Part shown: positions 13,798 through 14,906 of the stretch, one piece after another
How positions within the stretch are numbered: the stretch's first letter is position 1
Layout: each line of letters opens with the position of its first letter
Source of the DNA: JBFGCA01 sp041567315
GTDB lineage: Bacteria > Acidobacteriota > Thermoanaerobaculia > Multivoradales > JAHEKO01
Direction of reading: 5' to 3'
Length of the DNA stretch: 14,906 nt
Assembly (NCBI GenBank): GCA_041567315.1
Contig: JBFGCA010000116.1
Coordinates: forward strand, 1-14,906
The notes under the pieces: model-generated
What the model saw: the letters and a program-made list of their open reading frames with translations, nothing else
Databases searched by the model: none
Told to the model about the DNA's origin: nothing
Made by a program: the position numbers and the translations under genes

Positions 13798-14906
13798 CGC
13801 TTCCCTTCCCGGGGCCCGGGCAGGATCAGGTAGCGCCTTGCCGGCAGGGTCCTCCAGCGCGAACGGGAGCCGCCCGGCCACTGGCCCTCCACCTCGACGG
13901 GCGCCGCCACCACGCCGTTGGCCGCACCCAGCCCGGCCAATGCCCGGGGATCGAGCGCCGAGGCGTAGCTGCCGTCGGTGTGGCAGCGCCGCCACAGGGC
14001 CGCGCCGCCGGCCGGCTGGATCCGGACCCGGGTCCCCAGCAGGTCGCGCCCCGAGACCCTATCCACCGCTCGCACCCCGGCCCAGGCGGCGCGCTGGCCG
14101 ACCCGGTTCAGGAGCAACCGCGCCGGACCGGCGTTGTTGGCCAGCAGGGCGTCGGCGTCGCCGTCGTTGTCGACGTCGCCCACCGCCACCCCGCGGCTGA
14201 CCTCGGAGCGGGTGAAGGCGTCGCCCGCCTCGGCGGTCACCTCCTCGAAAGCGGCGCCCCCCAGGTTGCGGAACAGCTGGTTGAGCTGGTGCAGGGGGTA
14301 GGGGTCGCCCTGCTGGGCGAGCGCCTCGATGGTCTTGACCGCGCCGCTCGCCACCAGCAGGTCGAGCAGCCCGTCGTTGTCGTAGTCGATCCAGGCGGTG
14401 CCGAACGAGGTGTAATTCCAGGAGGGGCTGGCCAGCCCGATCGCCAGGGTGCGGTCGCGAAAGCTCCCCCGGCCGTCGTTGAGGTAGAGGGTGTTGGTCT
14501 CGCCGGTGAGGTGGGTCATGAACAGGTCTTCGTCGCCGTCGCCGTCGAAGTCGGCGGCGTCGACCCCCATCGAGGCCTGCGCCTGGCCCTCCCAGCTCAG
14601 CGCGCAGCCGGCCAGCAGGGCCTCGTCGCGGAAGGTGCCGTCGCGCTGGTTGATCCACAGCTGGTTGGCGGTGCCGTCGTTGGCCACGTAGAGGTCGGTC
14701 CAGCCGTCGCCGTCGAAGTCGGCGGCCACCACCCCGAGGGCGGCGCCGTGGGCGGCAGCGACGCCGGCCGCCGCCGAGACCTCCTCGAAGGTGCCGTCGC
14801 CGCGGTTGCGGAACAGCCGGTCGGGCTCGGGCTCGTAGGCCAGCGGCCCGCAGTAGTCGCGCGCCCCCGACGAGCGCTGGCAGACGCGGTGGACGGTGTA
14901 GCTGAA
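13794..14906 (-). CDS. CRTAC1-C: FG-GAP propeller with ASPIC/UnbV domain, N terminus outside window
   Basis: The frame is open from the window end (FSYTVHRVCQRSSGARDYC) to a TGA at 13794-13796, 370 residues. A GTG at 14732 is internal and not the start, because the sequence before it aligns with CRTAC1-B from about residue 225 onward. Four calcium-loop motifs are visible: DFDGDGWTD, DFDGDGDED, DYDNDGLLD and DVDNDGDAD. The cysteine pair RVCQ/DYCGPLAY is conserved with CRTAC1-B. The ASPIC/UnbV domain has GSYASALDPRALAGLG and QWPGGSRSRW, keeping the W-P-G-G that CRTAC1-B has lost. The missing part should hold the signal peptide and three further blades. Its stop overlaps the TPR-C start by four bases, indicating coupled translation. 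Part of the gene is nearly identical at DNA level to CRTAC1-B. Confidence 0.92.
   Translation of the reverse strand, partial: FSYTVHRVCQRSSGARDYCGPLAYEPEPDRLFRNRGDGTFEEVSAAAGVAAAHGAALGVVAADFDGDGWTDLYVANDGTANQLWINQRDGTFRDEALLAGCALSWEGQAQASMGVDAADFDGDGDEDLFMTHLTGETNTLYLNDGRGSFRDRTLAIGLASPSWNYTSFGTAWIDYDNDGLLDLLVASGAVKTIEALAQQGDPYPLHQLNQLFRNLGGAAFEEVTAEAGDAFTRSEVSRGVAVGDVDNDGDADALLANNAGPARLLLNRVGQRAAWAGVRAVDRVSGRDLLGTRVRIQPAGGAALWRRCHTDGSYASALDPRALAGLGAANGVVAAPVEVEGQWPGGSRSRWRTLPARRYLILPGPREGKR
14467..14672 (-). repeat. Near-identical block shared with CRTAC1-B (copy 2)
   Basis: This is the second copy of the block at 8568-8773, in the same orientation and 5,899 bp away, with two differences in 206 bases. 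It codes for the blade pair around GCALSWEGQAQASMGV and DFDGDGDEDLFMTHLTGE. Confidence 0.95.

Overview
The window is very GC-rich (roughly 70% or more by eye), with third codon positions almost all G or C. It carries exported CRTAC1-type (FG-GAP plus ASPIC/UnbV) propeller proteins, large TPR proteins, a PQQ-type propeller, a DUF4097 protein and the tail of what looks like an acidobacterial VWFA-related protein. That mix suggests a high-GC Acidobacteriota member, perhaps Thermoanaerobaculia-like. This is inference from gene content; no rRNA or marker gene is present.

Layout. At the left edge, 1-392 (+) is the C-terminal end of a secreted protein. It converges at a hairpin (433-453) on a long run of minus-strand genes that fills the rest of the window. 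Read in transcription order from the right edge, these are: a CRTAC1 protein cut by the window end (CRTAC1-C, 13794-14906); a TPR lipid-free exported protein (TPR-C, 11776-13797), joined to it by a GTGA stop/start overlap; a 141-bp gap; CRTAC1-A (9724-11634); a 44-bp gap holding a hairpin; CRTAC1-B (7895-9679); a 176-bp structured spacer; TPR-B (5625-7718); TPR-A (3640-5619) after 5 bp; an 83-bp gap; a DUF4097 beta-solenoid protein (2645-3556); a terminator-like hairpin (2581-2599); and a PQQ-type propeller protein with an embedded six-helix membrane domain (486-2387).

How the genes relate. CRTAC1-B/TPR-B and CRTAC1-C/TPR-C look like two copies of one two-gene cassette: the CRTAC1 partners share long near-identical stretches and the TPR partners share the whole domain plan and the tail YERGEPCRAPWL. 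CRTAC1-A and TPR-A are more divergent members of the same families. Every complete minus-strand protein begins with a signal peptide or signal-like hydrophobic segment, so the locus probably makes a set of periplasmic or surface propellers and TPR scaffolds. No catalytic motif is visible in any of them, and I assign no specific function.

The most unusual observations are: the 206-bp block with 204 identical bases shared by CRTAC1-B and CRTAC1-C, with a sharp edge (a likely gene-conversion tract); the six-TM module inserted inside a propeller blade; the strictly 18-residue TSGG solenoid with an alternating two-rung (108-bp) pattern visible even in serine codon choice; and the strong hairpin in the CRTAC1-B/TPR-B spacer. 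No RNA gene, CRISPR array, insertion sequence or phage gene was seen.
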